A stretch of 64,000 nucleotides of DNA. Origin: Desulfogranum mediterraneum DSM 13871. Its GTDB lineage: Bacteria > Desulfobacterota > Desulfobulbia > Desulfobulbales > Desulfobulbaceae. Shown piece after piece: positions 34,648 to 43,610 of the stretch; the stretch's first letter is position 1, and each line of letters begins with the position of its first letter. A model generated the notes under the pieces. That model searched no databases. It saw only the letters and a program-made list of their open reading frames with translations, and was not told the origin of the DNA. The position numbers and the translations under genes were made by a program. Location of the stretch: assembly GCF_000429965.1 (NCBI RefSeq), contig NZ_AUCW01000018.1, positions 62,001 through 126,000 of the forward strand, written 5' to 3'.

Positions 34648-35397
34648 ATGAAAAAGTATCTATATCGTCTTGGCTGTGGCCTTCTTGGCACATGTGCAGC
34701 ATATCTTCTGATCCATACACTTATCGCTGAAGAAAATGGCACAAACAGTTCCTACGATTTTATTATGGGCATTGGGTTTGGCTTGGCTTTCGGGGCAGGG
34801 CTTCCCGAATGGTTGAGTATCGCGATTGGAACAACCGTATTCCTGGCTATTTTGGCTCTGGGGTGTTTCGTTGGCATCAAACTGGTAAACCTGCTTTGGC
34901 CCAATGCTGGCCAGGCTCCCTCTTTACAGAAGGCTTTGCTAATTACATTGCCTCTGTTCGCTTGCGCCACTCACATTTTTGAAGATCAACAGCCGAGGGT
35001 AGCACCCTCACTAGCTGGCACAACATGGATATTGAGCAATTTTATTGAAAAGGATACATGGATAAAGCCATCAACACTTTGGATTGCCGCAGATCTCGGC
35101 CATCCGGTTACTATCACTTTTTCGGAAGAAACGGTGCGTGGCCAGACGGGCTGTAATGATTTTGCGGCAAAATACGGTCAGGATGGTGCAGACCTGGTGG
35201 TTGAGGAGGTGGAGTTGACAGATGCGGTTAATTGTTCTGACGCCCTAGCAGAACAATCCGAGAAAATCCTGCAACATCTGCGAACGGCACAATCTATAGA
35301 GATAATAGAAGATACTATGTTCTTAATGAATGGTCGGTTCCGTGGAATAGTCTTTGATCGCTACAGTCCTTGCAGATCTGAGATCGGTCCTCAATAG
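34648..35397 (+). CDS. META-domain membrane protein
   Basis: A 249-residue protein. The N-terminal half has three hydrophobic segments (about 5-27, 36-54 and 57-85), and the C-terminal half (about 118-240) is a META domain with LAGTTWIL, PVTITFSEETVRGQTGCNDFAA and the paired cysteines at the GCN and NCS positions. META domains occur in HslJ, linked with novobiocin tolerance in E. coli, and in secreted proteins. Fusion to a multi-helix anchor is less usual. Role unknown. The gene is 34 bp from the left end of the IS1595-type element. Confidence 0.75.
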   Translation: MKKYLYRLGCGLLGTCAAYLLIHTLIAEENGTNSSYDFIMGIGFGLAFGAGLPEWLSIAIGTTVFLAILALGCFVGIKLVNLLWPNAGQAPSLQKALLITLPLFACATHIFEDQQPRVAPSLAGTTWILSNFIEKDTWIKPSTLWIAADLGHPVTITFSEETVRGQTGCNDFAAKYGQDGADLVVEEVELTDAVNCSDALAEQSEKILQHLRTAQSIEIIEDTMFLMNGRFRGIVFDRYSPCRSEIGPQ

Positions 35398-35430
35398 CGG
35401 ACACCAGATATCCTCATGCAGCTTTTCGAT

Positions 35431-36470
35431 TTGGCTCATGTTGCGTTTCGGGGTCGTAATTTGGTAAAAGAAACTTCCATTTCTATTAACTACTAAAAAA
35501 TAGCACAACCATATGGAAGTAAACATAAAAACCATGATAGATGATGCACAGTGTTACGATACCGTGCGTGAGCTACGCTGGCCCGAAGGCAGAGAGTGTC
35601 CGTTTTGCAATTCTAAGAAAGTTATCAAGAGAGGTTATGACGACAAGGAACCTGCAAGACAACGCTATGAATGTAAAGGCTGCGGTAAACGATTTGACGA
35701 TTTGACTGGAACTATTTTCTCTGGGCATCATCAGTCTCTTAAGGTCTGGGTATTGTGTCTTTATTTTATGGGGTTAAATCTTTCCAACAAACAGATCGCC
35801 ACCGAACTGGAACTGGATCGTACCGATGTTCAAAAAATGACCACTCAGCTCCGTGAAGGCGTGATTAAAAAAAGCCTCAAGTGACCCTTCATGGTGAGGT
35901 CGAGTTTGATGAGGTTTATATCGTGGCAGGGCACAAAGGAAACCCAAAAGCCGTAATCAAAAAAGGACGAAAAGGCCGTCGAAATCGTCTCAAGGGTGCA
36001 CGTGGTCGAGGGACGCTTGCGAAAGAGAAACCTCCTGTCTTTGGTATGATACAGCGTTGTGGGGAGGTCGTGATTCATATGCTTGCCGGTGTCCGCCAAG
36101 TAACCATCGAGCCATTGATAAAATCCACTATGTTGCCCGGGACTTTGGTTTATACCGACGAATACGGTATTTATGCTCGGCTGAAAAAATGAGGTTACGG
36201 GCATAAAAGCGTGAATCACGGAGCTGGTGAATATGCAAGGGACGAGGATGGAGATGGTTTCCATGAAGTCCATGTAAATACGATGGAAGGTTTCTGGTCC
36301 CTGTTGCGGAGCTGGTTGCGCCCACACCGCGGCATCTCACAAGAGAAGCTCCCTTTTTACCTTGGTTTCTTCGAGTTTGTTCATAATGTTGGCAAGCGCG
36401 GGAAAACCTTGCTTCATTCACTGATTGACGTGCTGGTCAAGTAAGACCCTGAAACACAACATGAGCCAAG
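35431..36470 (+). mobile_element. Decayed IS1595-type insertion sequence
   Basis: About 1040 bp bounded by inverted ends: the left end begins TTGGCTCATGTTGCGTTTC and the right end, read inward, begins TTGGCTCATGTTGTGTTTC, with similarity continuing for about 27 bp. The transposase inside is interrupted twice. No matching 8-bp flanking duplication is visible, so one flank has probably been deleted or rearranged since insertion. The right end abuts RHS coding sequence. Confidence 0.85.
35513..36444 (+). pseudogene. IS1595-family transposase, frameshift and nonsense mutated
   Basis: The N-terminal part has a zinc ribbon (CPFC and CKGC) and helix region typical of IS1595/ISSod11 proteins. The frame closes at 35884, while the continuation from 35881 lies one frame back: GEVEFDEVYIVAGHKGN is the first catalytic Asp block. 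A seven-A run at 35867-35873 just before is the probable slip site. The second frame ends at an in-frame TGA (36190-36192), where RLKK-stop-GYGHKSVNH suggests a lost Trp. The last part holds VNTMEGFWSLLRSWLRPHRG, the closing catalytic segment. Two lesions make this non-functional unless recoding occurs at both. Confidence 0.87.
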
Positions 36471-37058
36471 ATTTATCCCCCCAGCAAGCCCAATCGGATC
36501 AGCACTAATATACCTTCCAGTACTCGGATCATAATATCTGTGCCAGTTATAATGAAGCCCAGTTTTAAAATCGTAATTTTGTCCCGGAAACCGCAGATTG
36601 TTCCCCAACTGATCAATAACCACCCTGGTCGCGCCAAAGGGTTCCGCCTCGCCTTGCCAGGCTAGCTGCTGATTGGCATCCACCAGCAGCTGGCCGGTCC
36701 CCAGGTGGTCGCTGATGAAGTAGTAGACGCGGGGCTCATCAACCACCCTCCAGACAAAGAGCGGATCCAGGTCGCCGAGCTCAAGCTCGGTCTGGTTGGC
36801 TGGTAGCCGATGATGTTGATGGTGGCTGACCAGTGCTGACTCCCCTTGGCATCCACCCGGACCTTATAGGCTCCTTCCGGGAGGATAAAGGCGGCCTGGC
36901 CCAGGGCATCGGTGCGTTCGCTCCGGCCAAGATAACTGCCCCCGGCGGTGAAGAGGTAGACCCGGGCACCTTCAAGCTCACTATACCGGTCAGTGATCCG
37001 GAGTGCCAGCTCACCGTAGAGGATGGTGATTTGGGTATCGTGAAAAATTCCGTGAAAA
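36470..37058 (-). pseudogene. RHS-repeat protein fragment, truncated by the IS
   Basis: On the minus strand one frame has GELALRITDRYSELEGARVYL and KVRVDAKGSQHWS-like sequence, as seen before RHS cores. After a frame change near 36805 another frame has YYFISDHLGTGQLLVDANQ, LRFPGQNYDFKTGLHYNWHRYY and TGRYISADPIGLAGGIN. The last block is the RHS repeat-associated core, which normally leads to a variable toxin end. It is cut at GGIN by the IS1595 right end. The frameshift and loss of both ends make it a remnant. Confidence 0.82.
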
Positions 37059-37059
37059 A

Positions 37060-37111
37060 TTCCGGGGACAGGATACGCAACTCGGTTGAGTTAGGTATCC
37101 TGTTCCCGGAA
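37060..37111. repeat. GGGGACAG-type palindrome (REP-like)
   Basis: Arms TTCCGGGGACAGGATAC (37060-37076) and GTATCCTGTTCCCGGAA (37095-37111) pair over 17 bases with one mismatch, around an 18-base loop. Palindromes with this core are often dispersed in deltaproteobacterial genomes and linked to IS200-like transposases; that link is from general knowledge. A shorter relative is at 48531. Confidence 0.6.
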
Positions 37112-37267
37112 CTGGTGTCCCTGGAACTTGGCTATAAGCTACTGGAAAACGCTCAGAAGCGCTGGAAACGGATAAAGGGATTCCGCAGGTTAGCAGAGGT
37201 CATAACCGGGGTGGAGTTCAGAGATGGAGTACGAGTTACAGATCAGCCTGACAGGAAAGCTGCCTGA
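37102..37267 (+). pseudogene. Transposase C-terminal fragment (IS256-like, tentative)
   Basis: The plus frame reads LELGYKLLENAQKRWKRIKG, then GFRRLAEVITGVEFRDGVRV, ending DRKAA and a stop. This resembles the extreme C-terminus of mutator/IS256-type transposases. Nothing upstream continues it: the frame runs back into antisense RHS sequence, so only about 55 codons survive. Family assignment is weak. Confidence 0.4.
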
Positions 37268-37891
37268 CCCTCGTACACCACATTTGACAATAACTCGGTG
37301 TGCCAGCCAGGGCAACCCCTTGGAGAGCACCTGGGTAGAGCCTGCTCAGCAGGGTGCTTCTCCGGAAAAGGGCGGGCAGGGCAGGGAGGATCATGAGTCG
37401 GAGCCAACATCCAGAGCGTCGATGGACGGCAGGCAGGCCCATACCCTGGTGCCTGGGGCACCGTGGGGCAGGCCAGGCTATCCGCTCAATGTCTGGTATT
37501 CGTAGAGCCTGCCCTTAGTTGGGGCCTCAGTGTCGGGCAGCAGAATGGAGTGGTAATGAGCGGCTGTCATTAATCTGTTCCTGTCCTAGATGTTGGTGGG
37601 CAACTTCTTGTTAGATCAGAACTTTCGCGACATAAGTTGCATGTCCGTTGTGCTGGTTGATCTTGGATATCTGGTGGTATCAACCCCCTGACGCGCCTTA
37701 TGGGTGATATCGTTCGCCATCCAGAGGGAATAGTTTGATTGAATTCCTGGCTCCAGAACTGCTGCCCCAGGTAATCGAGTCTGGCGGAATAGGGCTGGGG
37801 GCGGCAGGTTGAAGACCACCTGGCCGTTCCCCCATATTCTCAGTCAGGGCGGTGATGGTGACCGCCTGTTCTGCACCTATGACAACGAGCC
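37268..37891. other. Degraded intergenic DNA
   Basis: About 620 bp without an intact gene. Short frames in several phases run through it. A minus-strand stretch near 37730-37810 vaguely recalls the RLPG...E.G...NY part of an RHS core, but frames are broken and I do not assert it. The segment lies between two transposase scraps and appears to be decayed mobile DNA. Confidence 0.4.
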
Positions 37892-37996
37892 AGAAAAAAA
37901 TCTCTGGAGTCATTCTTCCAGAAGCTTTCCCCTCAACAAATCAGGAAGATCAAGGCCGTGGGGATCGATCGGGCTGGTGCTTATATTTCGAAATAG
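37892..37996 (+). pseudogene. ISL3-family transposase fragment
   Basis: The plus frame reads RKKSLESFFQKLSPQQIRKI followed by KAVGIDRAGAYI, matching the ISL3 DDE transposase segment around the conserved D-x-x-x-x-Y (usually VAIDMWPAY). About 33 codons remain before a stop, and no intact neighbouring frame continues it. This confirms that the acquired region has been visited by at least two or three IS families. Confidence 0.6.
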
Positions 37997-37997
37997 C

Positions 37998-38036
37998 TTG
38001 ACAGTAAAGTATCAAGCGATATATATCATCTGATAT
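37998..38036 (+). promoter_or_regulatory. Candidate promoter overlapping a palindromic operator
   Basis: TTGACA (37998-38003) is followed after 18 bases by TATATC. The perfect palindrome ATATCA-TC-TGATAT (38023-38036) overlaps the -10 box. It lies about 190 bp upstream of the tetR-type gene, so it is a candidate autoregulatory site. A tandem 9-bp repeat TCTAGAATG at 38148-38165 is closer to the gene and is a second candidate. Confidence 0.4.
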
Positions 38037-38228
38037 GATTGTTTTAGTGAGATTTTCTCAAAGCACAAGCCTCAGTCCCTTAGCCCAGCGAAACAGCATC
38101 TGTTTAATGCGGTATTCTGAATCGTTATTATTGGAATCGTGCCTTAATCTAGAATGTCTAGAATGCGAAAAATTGTGATTGTTTTTAATTAGCTTAGTAA
38201 ATCATCAACAACAGAATTGTATTAAAAT

Positions 38229-38798
38229 ATGCCGCCAAATCAGAAGTTTACCAGAGATGAGATCGTAGAGGCCGCCTTAAGCATTGTTCGTGATCAGGGG
38301 TGGGAAAAGTTAACTCAACGATCTGTTGCCAAAAAGATGAATGCCTCCATCGGGCCTATTTATTCTTATTTTAAATCCATGAGTAGCCTTGAGAGGGCGG
38401 TTATCAAAAAAGCATATGAGCTGCTGCTTCACTACATGATGAACGCTCGTACAAAGGAAGGAGAGGAGATTCCCGGCATTGGGTACGTTCAATTCGCCAA
38501 AAATGAAAAAAAATTGTTCAAGTGTTTTTTTTATGAAAAACATACTGAAATCCATAAGGAGTACGCCCAGCATCTATGGCAAACTCTTCGCGAGGAAAAG
38601 AAAAATGATCCCGTTTATTCAAAATTGTCTGAACATCAGAAAGATGAACTCAATTTGAATAGTATTATTTTCTGTTATGGGCTTGCAATTTTGATCAATA
38701 TTTCATTTTACGACGAGTTTACAGATGAGGATATCAGTACACTCATATTGAATAATAAACGGATGTTTTTGAAAGGGATCAAGGAAGGTGCTGACTGA
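38229..38798 (+). CDS. TetR/AcrR-family regulator
   Basis: A 189-residue DNA-binding protein. The N-terminal helix-turn-helix (about 9-55) has FTRDEIVEAALSIVRDQGWE, LTQRSVAKKMNASIGPIYSY and FKSMSSLERAV, the normal TetR pattern; the remainder is an all-helical ligand and dimer domain with no recognised subgroup. It is followed after 38 bp by the transporter operon in the same direction, so it likely represses that operon in response to a ligand, perhaps the transported compound. The gene is AT-rich. Confidence 0.88.
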   Translation: MPPNQKFTRDEIVEAALSIVRDQGWEKLTQRSVAKKMNASIGPIYSYFKSMSSLERAVIKKAYELLLHYMMNARTKEGEEIPGIGYVQFAKNEKKLFKCFFYEKHTEIHKEYAQHLWQTLREEKKNDPVYSKLSEHQKDELNLNSIIFCYGLAILINISFYDEFTDEDISTLILNNKRMFLKGIKEGAD

Positions 38799-38836
38799 CC
38801 CGAGAGACTAACTGAACAATCGAAAAGGGGGAAACA

Positions 38837-40396
38837 ATGAAATCAAGCTTTATCCAACGGGTTTACTCACAGCCGTTCTTCAGGGAATGTATTGTAATTT
38901 GTCTGATTCTGCCCCTCACCATTATCGGCAGTTTAGAAATAACATATGCGGGGCCTAAATATGGAGGCAGTCTGCAAGTAGCTGACGAAATGGATGCCAG
39001 GGGATTCGATGCTATTCAGACAAGGGCCTTAGTGGGCAACGGCGGAACGGCTGCAAACCTGGTAATGGAAAGATTGTTCAAGATGGACAAGGACAAGCGG
39101 TTGATCCCGGTCTTGGGATTATCTGCCTCACCTTCATCGGACGGCAAAACCTGGACTATTCGACTACGCGAAGGCGTATTCTTTCACGATGGCACACCGT
39201 TCAATGCCGATGCCGTGGTTCAACACTGGCAGCGCATTTTGAATCCGAAAAACCGCTATAGCAATCTGCTGCTCCTTCAACCCATCAAATCAGTAGAGAA
39301 AACTGGCAACTATGAAGTGCGCTTCAATCTTGAACATCCCTGGTATTCGTTTACAGCTGTCCTGGCTTCACCGTACGGGCTTGCTGCCTTGATTCCCTCC
39401 CCTACGGCAGTAACAAACGATACCCAAAACAAGGCTCCTGTCGGCACAGGCCCTTTTTTTTTAAAGCAATGGAAACGCGGTGATCGCATTATTCTAGTTC
39501 GAAATCCCCGGTATTGGCAGGCAGGAAAACCCTACCTGGATAAGATTGTCCTGCGAACTATCCTGGACCATGAGGCCCGCTATGCCGCAACCGTCTCGGG
39601 CCAAGTGGACTTGATGATTACCGACCGACCCAATCATATCAAGAACCTGACTGAACATTCTGAATTTACCTCTATTTTTCGTGAGCCGACAGGTGCCTAT
39701 ATACTGGCTTTTAACACCTCAAAGCCTCCACTTGACGACGTGAGAGTGCGTCGTGCTGTTGCATATGCCTGGGATCAGAAAAAATACCTGAAAGCCTCCT
39801 ATAAGAATACAATGAAATTTGCTGAAAACTGGTATGGAAACAGGTTCGGTTGCAATGAAACCGGCTACCTACATCCTGATCTTGAAAAAGCAAAGGCCTT
39901 GATAGCCGAATATGGCAAACCCGTAGAGGTAACATATCATCACACACCGACGATCCGTGGACGGGAAACCGGCGAGATATTACAGCAAATGCTCAAGCCC
40001 ATCGGCGTCAGCGTGAAATTGGTTCCCGCAGACTGGGCCGCTATCATCAAACAGGTATTCAGTAAAGAGTATAACATCGCAACCTGGGCCATCTGGAATT
40101 CTCAGTATGAAACTGAACCATATACAATGGCGTCGTTTAACTCTCAGAGCCCTAGAAATATAACCCAGTACAACAACAAAGAAGTGGATACACTCCTGCT
40201 CGATTTGCGCACCAGTATGGACCCGGCAAAGAGACGGGCAGCGTTCTGCAAGATTGGCCGGCAAGTAAATCATGATGCTCCGTTTCTTTATCTGTGTGCA
40301 CCTGTATACCACGCTTTTGCCGGCAAGACCCTTAGAAACCTACCCATATGGCGGGACAGATTTCTTCCACTTTCGGATGTTTGGTTAGATAAATAA
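38837..40396 (+). CDS. Peptide/nickel-type ABC transporter substrate-binding protein
   Basis: A 519-residue SBP_bac_5 protein with an N-terminal export signal (hydrophobic about 19-38, cleavage near TYAG). Family blocks are WTIRLREGVFFHDGTPFNADAVV, VGTGPFFLKQWKRGDRI and LDDVRVRRAVAYAWDQ. These proteins bind oligopeptides, nickel-chelates, opines or glutathione. The pocket cannot be read from sequence, and no His-rich nickel motif was seen. GGGGGA ten bases before the ATG is a reasonable ribosome site. It heads the structural genes of the transporter. Confidence 0.9.
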   Translation: MKSSFIQRVYSQPFFRECIVICLILPLTIIGSLEITYAGPKYGGSLQVADEMDARGFDAIQTRALVGNGGTAANLVMERLFKMDKDKRLIPVLGLSASPSSDGKTWTIRLREGVFFHDGTPFNADAVVQHWQRILNPKNRYSNLLLLQPIKSVEKTGNYEVRFNLEHPWYSFTAVLASPYGLAALIPSPTAVTNDTQNKAPVGTGPFFLKQWKRGDRIILVRNPRYWQAGKPYLDKIVLRTILDHEARYAATVSGQVDLMITDRPNHIKNLTEHSEFTSIFREPTGAYILAFNTSKPPLDDVRVRRAVAYAWDQKKYLKASYKNTMKFAENWYGNRFGCNETGYLHPDLEKAKALIAEYGKPVEVTYHHTPTIRGRETGEILQQMLKPIGVSVKLVPADWAAIIKQVFSKEYNIATWAIWNSQYETEPYTMASFNSQSPRNITQYNNKEVDTLLLDLRTSMDPAKRRAAFCKIGRQVNHDAPFLYLCAPVYHAFAGKTLRNLPIWRDRFLPLSDVWLDK

Positions 40397-40417
40397 CTTT
40401 CTTCTCATGAAGCTTCC

Positions 40418-41770
40418 ATGAAACATATCTCAGGTAAAGTTCCCATGAATCAACTTTCCGCACATTCTTTCAATACAGTTGTAGCTGATTATCTAGGAAA
40501 ACAACTCCCCAATGCAATGGCTTCTGCTCTATCTTTTAGGTCAATGCCCAGTGATGTGCAAGACTTCATCACCCGTATGCTTATTCTCATGCAGAAGGCG
40601 CATTTTCCTGTAACGGATTTTACCCCTTCGCTTATCTGGCAGCTCGGCAACATTATTCCTGGATTTTTGCCCTGCGCGTGGCGTGGCATGGTGCCGCCGT
40701 TGACGCTTTCTAAACGCCACGCAAAAATAGATGCCTATGTCAGCAAACATATCTTTCCTGACAGGTTGACCAGCCCTGTGTTTGTCGACATAGGTTGCGG
40801 CTTTCCGCCGATAACTACCATGGAATCGGCAGCAACACTTTCTGAGTGGCGTGTTTTCGGAGTCGATCAATCCTTCTCTGACTATTTGCTCCATGACCGT
40901 GAAGGCAACTATGCCTGCTTTAACGAGCAGGGGGAGTTCGAATATTTTCAACCCAGATTTAGCCGAGTCGGGGTCCGGATGTACCAGAATTCAGCGGAGG
41001 TCCAGTCGAGATTTAAAAAGATATTCGATGAGTTACAACTCCTGCTATCGAGCAAAACTGGGCAGGCAAATGAGACCATAGATAAAGACGGATACAAACT
41101 CATTCATCATCCCATTCGAAATTATGAAGCACCTAACCTCAGTTTTGTTGAGTCAAAGCTGGAAGACGTACAGACACCGCCCGCCCATATCATCCGGTGC
41201 ATGAACACACTTCTTTATTTTAAGCCGGAAACCCAGCAACACATGCTGGTAAAGCTTGGATCACAGCTTGCCGATGGTGGTATGCTGATTGTTGGATCAA
41301 ATCTGATGAATGGTGCAAGTTGTCGTTATACCGTCTATAAAAGGGAGGGGGCTTTTGTTGTGCCCATAGAGTTTGCCTTGACTGTAGATAATCTTGGACC
41401 CTTCAATGTCATGCCTTGGTACACCTTGCATGATAATGACCCCGAGGCTATGCAGCTTGCAGATATGATCCATCAACTCCGTGCCAATCAATCATTTTGG
41501 CCCGGATTTACAAAACGTTTAGACCATTTGATGGAACATTACGGTTTGTTTCAGCGTGACGGCGAAGGTTTCTTTCATGCCCCTGAAGATGAACATCTGG
41601 CTGCTGATTTTTCAGAAAGAGTATCTCATATGTGGCGACAGATCGAGGAAGAAGGCTTAACGAATGAAGCCGTGGATGCACTACAATGTGCAGGATATAC
41701 GGCTTGGAAAAATCCGGTTGGGGATATAGCAATCCAGCCAAATGCTCCCTCTTTCAAGCTGCCGGAATGA
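40418..41770 (+). CDS. SAM-dependent methyltransferase-like protein within the ABC operon
   Basis: A 450-residue cytoplasmic protein. An N-terminal helical part (about 1-110) leads into a Rossmann-like domain: FVDIGCGFPPITT (about 121-133) has the GxG loop of SAM-dependent enzymes, VFGVDQS is the acidic strand-2 motif, and the IRCMNTLLYFKPETQQHMLV and LADGGMLIVGSN region resembles the post-motif region of CheR-like enzymes. A C-terminal helical region (about 340-430) follows. I know no named family. It is 21 bp after the binding protein and 18 bp before the permease, so it belongs to the transporter operon. Whether it methylates or transfers an aminobutyryl group is open. ATG 40445 is an alternative start. 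Confidence 0.72.
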   Translation: MKHISGKVPMNQLSAHSFNTVVADYLGKQLPNAMASALSFRSMPSDVQDFITRMLILMQKAHFPVTDFTPSLIWQLGNIIPGFLPCAWRGMVPPLTLSKRHAKIDAYVSKHIFPDRLTSPVFVDIGCGFPPITTMESAATLSEWRVFGVDQSFSDYLLHDREGNYACFNEQGEFEYFQPRFSRVGVRMYQNSAEVQSRFKKIFDELQLLLSSKTGQANETIDKDGYKLIHHPIRNYEAPNLSFVESKLEDVQTPPAHIIRCMNTLLYFKPETQQHMLVKLGSQLADGGMLIVGSNLMNGASCRYTVYKREGAFVVPIEFALTVDNLGPFNVMPWYTLHDNDPEAMQLADMIHQLRANQSFWPGFTKRLDHLMEHYGLFQRDGEGFFHAPEDEHLAADFSERVSHMWRQIEEEGLTNEAVDALQCAGYTAWKNPVGDIAIQPNAPSFKLPE

Positions 41771-41788
41771 ATGAAGAGATAGTATGTT

Positions 41789-42742
41789 ATGAAGTTTCTC
41801 AAGCATAAGCTGCTTCAATTTTTTTTAACCATTCTATTTGTCTCGGCAATAACTTTTGCCATGGTAGATCTGCTGCCAGGAGATGCAGCCATCGTGTTCG
41901 CCGGCCCGGAAGCATCGGTAGAGACCGTGGTGGCGATCCGGCATGAAATGGGTTTGGACGCCCCTGTTATTGTACGTTATTTTTGCTGGATCAAGGGTGC
42001 TGCAAGGGGCGACTTTGGTTTCTCCCTGATCACACGGGAACCAGTATGGGATACATTGGTAGAAAGACTGCCGGTAACTCTTGAATTGCTGCTGTTTGCC
42101 CAGATGATGGCACTGACTCTGGCGATCCCTGCAGCGATGATATGCGCAAGCAGGCCTGGTGGTACCATCGACAGGATTTTGACCACAGTGGGGTTTGCAT
42201 CCCTTTCCATTCCGAGTTTTGTGATGGCTATTCTCCTGGTTTTCTTTTTCGTTCTACAGCTCCAATGGCTTCCGGCAACGAGCTTTGAGCCTCTTTCCAA
42301 TGGCTTGGCAGCGAATATACGGAGTCTGCTTCTACCCGGCCTGAGTATAGCACTGGTGGAGTGGGTTATCCTTTTCCAAGTCCTTCGCAGTGATCTTATT
42401 ACCACTCTTGGGGAGGACTTCATCCTTATGGCACGCTCGAAAGGGCTGAGCAGCACCCAGGTTCTGTTTCGGCACGCCCTCCGCCCTTCCTCCCTTAACC
42501 TGCTCACGGTTGTCGGCCTCCAGATGGGCAATCTCATCGGTGGAGCTCTTGTTGTGGAAACGATCTTCGCTCTTCCCGGCATTGGCCGGCTGTTATTAAC
42601 CGCCATCTATACCCGTGATATTTTCATGATCCAAGGGTGTGTGCTCTGGATCACCCTGGGATATGTGGTTGTCAACCTTTTCGTTGACCTTCTGTATGCG
42701 GCTTTAGACCCTCGTATTCGAGTTGAAGTGTCCATAGAATGA
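41789..42742 (+). CDS. ABC transporter permease (DppB/NikB type)
   Basis: A 317-residue inner-membrane permease with about six helices, the N-terminal one (about 8-30) preceding the periplasmic GDAAIVFAGPEASVE region. The BPD_transp_1 coupling segment reads EDFILMARSKGLSSTQVLFRHALRPS, which contacts the ATPases. ETIFALPGIGRLL completes the signature. The stop overlaps the next gene's ATG (ATGA). The partner is the downstream permease. Confidence 0.92.
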   Translation: MKFLKHKLLQFFLTILFVSAITFAMVDLLPGDAAIVFAGPEASVETVVAIRHEMGLDAPVIVRYFCWIKGAARGDFGFSLITREPVWDTLVERLPVTLELLLFAQMMALTLAIPAAMICASRPGGTIDRILTTVGFASLSIPSFVMAILLVFFFVLQLQWLPATSFEPLSNGLAANIRSLLLPGLSIALVEWVILFQVLRSDLITTLGEDFILMARSKGLSSTQVLFRHALRPSSLNLLTVVGLQMGNLIGGALVVETIFALPGIGRLLLTAIYTRDIFMIQGCVLWITLGYVVVNLFVDLLYAALDPRIRVEVSIE

Positions 42743-43605
42743 AACAAGTAAAAACATTCCCTTTGTTGACCTTCTGGATCCCATTGATATGGCTTCTGTT
42801 GGTGATCTTCTGTGCAATTACTGCTGGATGGATGCCGATTCCTCCACCTGATATCATGGATTATGAGCATCAGAACGCATTACCGGGCACCGTTATTACA
42901 TTTCTAGATCAGAACGCGACCGGATCAATGCTCAACTACAAAAGCCGGGTCTCCTGGCTCGGCACGGACCCCATGGGCCGAGACATGCTTTCCCGGATCA
43001 TCATCGGTTCCAGGGTATCTCTTGCGGTAGGAGTCATTGCTCCTCTCGTTGGTCTTGTCATTGGTGGTTCACTGGGCATGATAGCGGGATATTATCGCGG
43101 TTTTGCTGAAACTGTCATTACAGGACTAATGGATGTGATCTTGGCCTTTCCGAGCCTGGTTTTGCTGCTCGCTGTGGGGTTTTATCTGGGCACCAATCTA
43201 TGGACATTAATACCGTCCTTAGGGGTCCTCACGGTTCCTGCCTTCTGCCGTGTTTCACGGGCAGCAACATTGCAACTGAGCAACCGCGAGTTCGTTACCG
43301 CAGCTAAAATGATTGGGAATAGCAACACTGCCATCCTGGCAAGAGAAATACTTCCCAATGTTGCCGTTCCCCTCTGCGTATATGGGCTCATCATCATGGC
43401 CCTGATGATTGTAGTTGAAGGTGTGCTGAGTTTTCTCGGCTTGAGCGTGCCGCCGCCGACACCAAGCTGGGGCGGCATGATCGCCGCAGGACGGGAGGTT
43501 CTCAGCGAAGCCCCCCACGTATGTCTGGTTCCGGCAACAATCCTTTTTCTTACAGTGTTATCGCTCAATGTACTAGGCGATACCTTGCGTAGACAGACCT
43601 CGTAG
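42739..43605 (+). CDS. ABC transporter permease (DppC/NikC type)
   Basis: A 288-residue second permease. The N-terminal helix is followed by LGTDPMGRDMLSRIIIGSRVSL, the typical DppC block, and by the coupling segment REFVTAAKMIGNSNTAILAREILPN. GVLSFLGLSVPPPTPSWGGMIA is the closing family block. It forms the heterodimeric channel with the preceding permease. The next ATPase begins six bases after its stop. Confidence 0.92.
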   Translation: MKQVKTFPLLTFWIPLIWLLLVIFCAITAGWMPIPPPDIMDYEHQNALPGTVITFLDQNATGSMLNYKSRVSWLGTDPMGRDMLSRIIIGSRVSLAVGVIAPLVGLVIGGSLGMIAGYYRGFAETVITGLMDVILAFPSLVLLLAVGFYLGTNLWTLIPSLGVLTVPAFCRVSRAATLQLSNREFVTAAKMIGNSNTAILAREILPNVAVPLCVYGLIIMALMIVVEGVLSFLGLSVPPPTPSWGGMIAAGREVLSEAPHVCLVPATILFLTVLSLNVLGDTLRRQTS

Positions 43606-43610
43606 CCATA

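Noticed and set aside
37268-37500. Possible group II intron or coding fragment
   Set aside because: Several short frames look vaguely intron-ORF-like, but no reverse-transcriptase or maturase motif and no domain V could be recognised.
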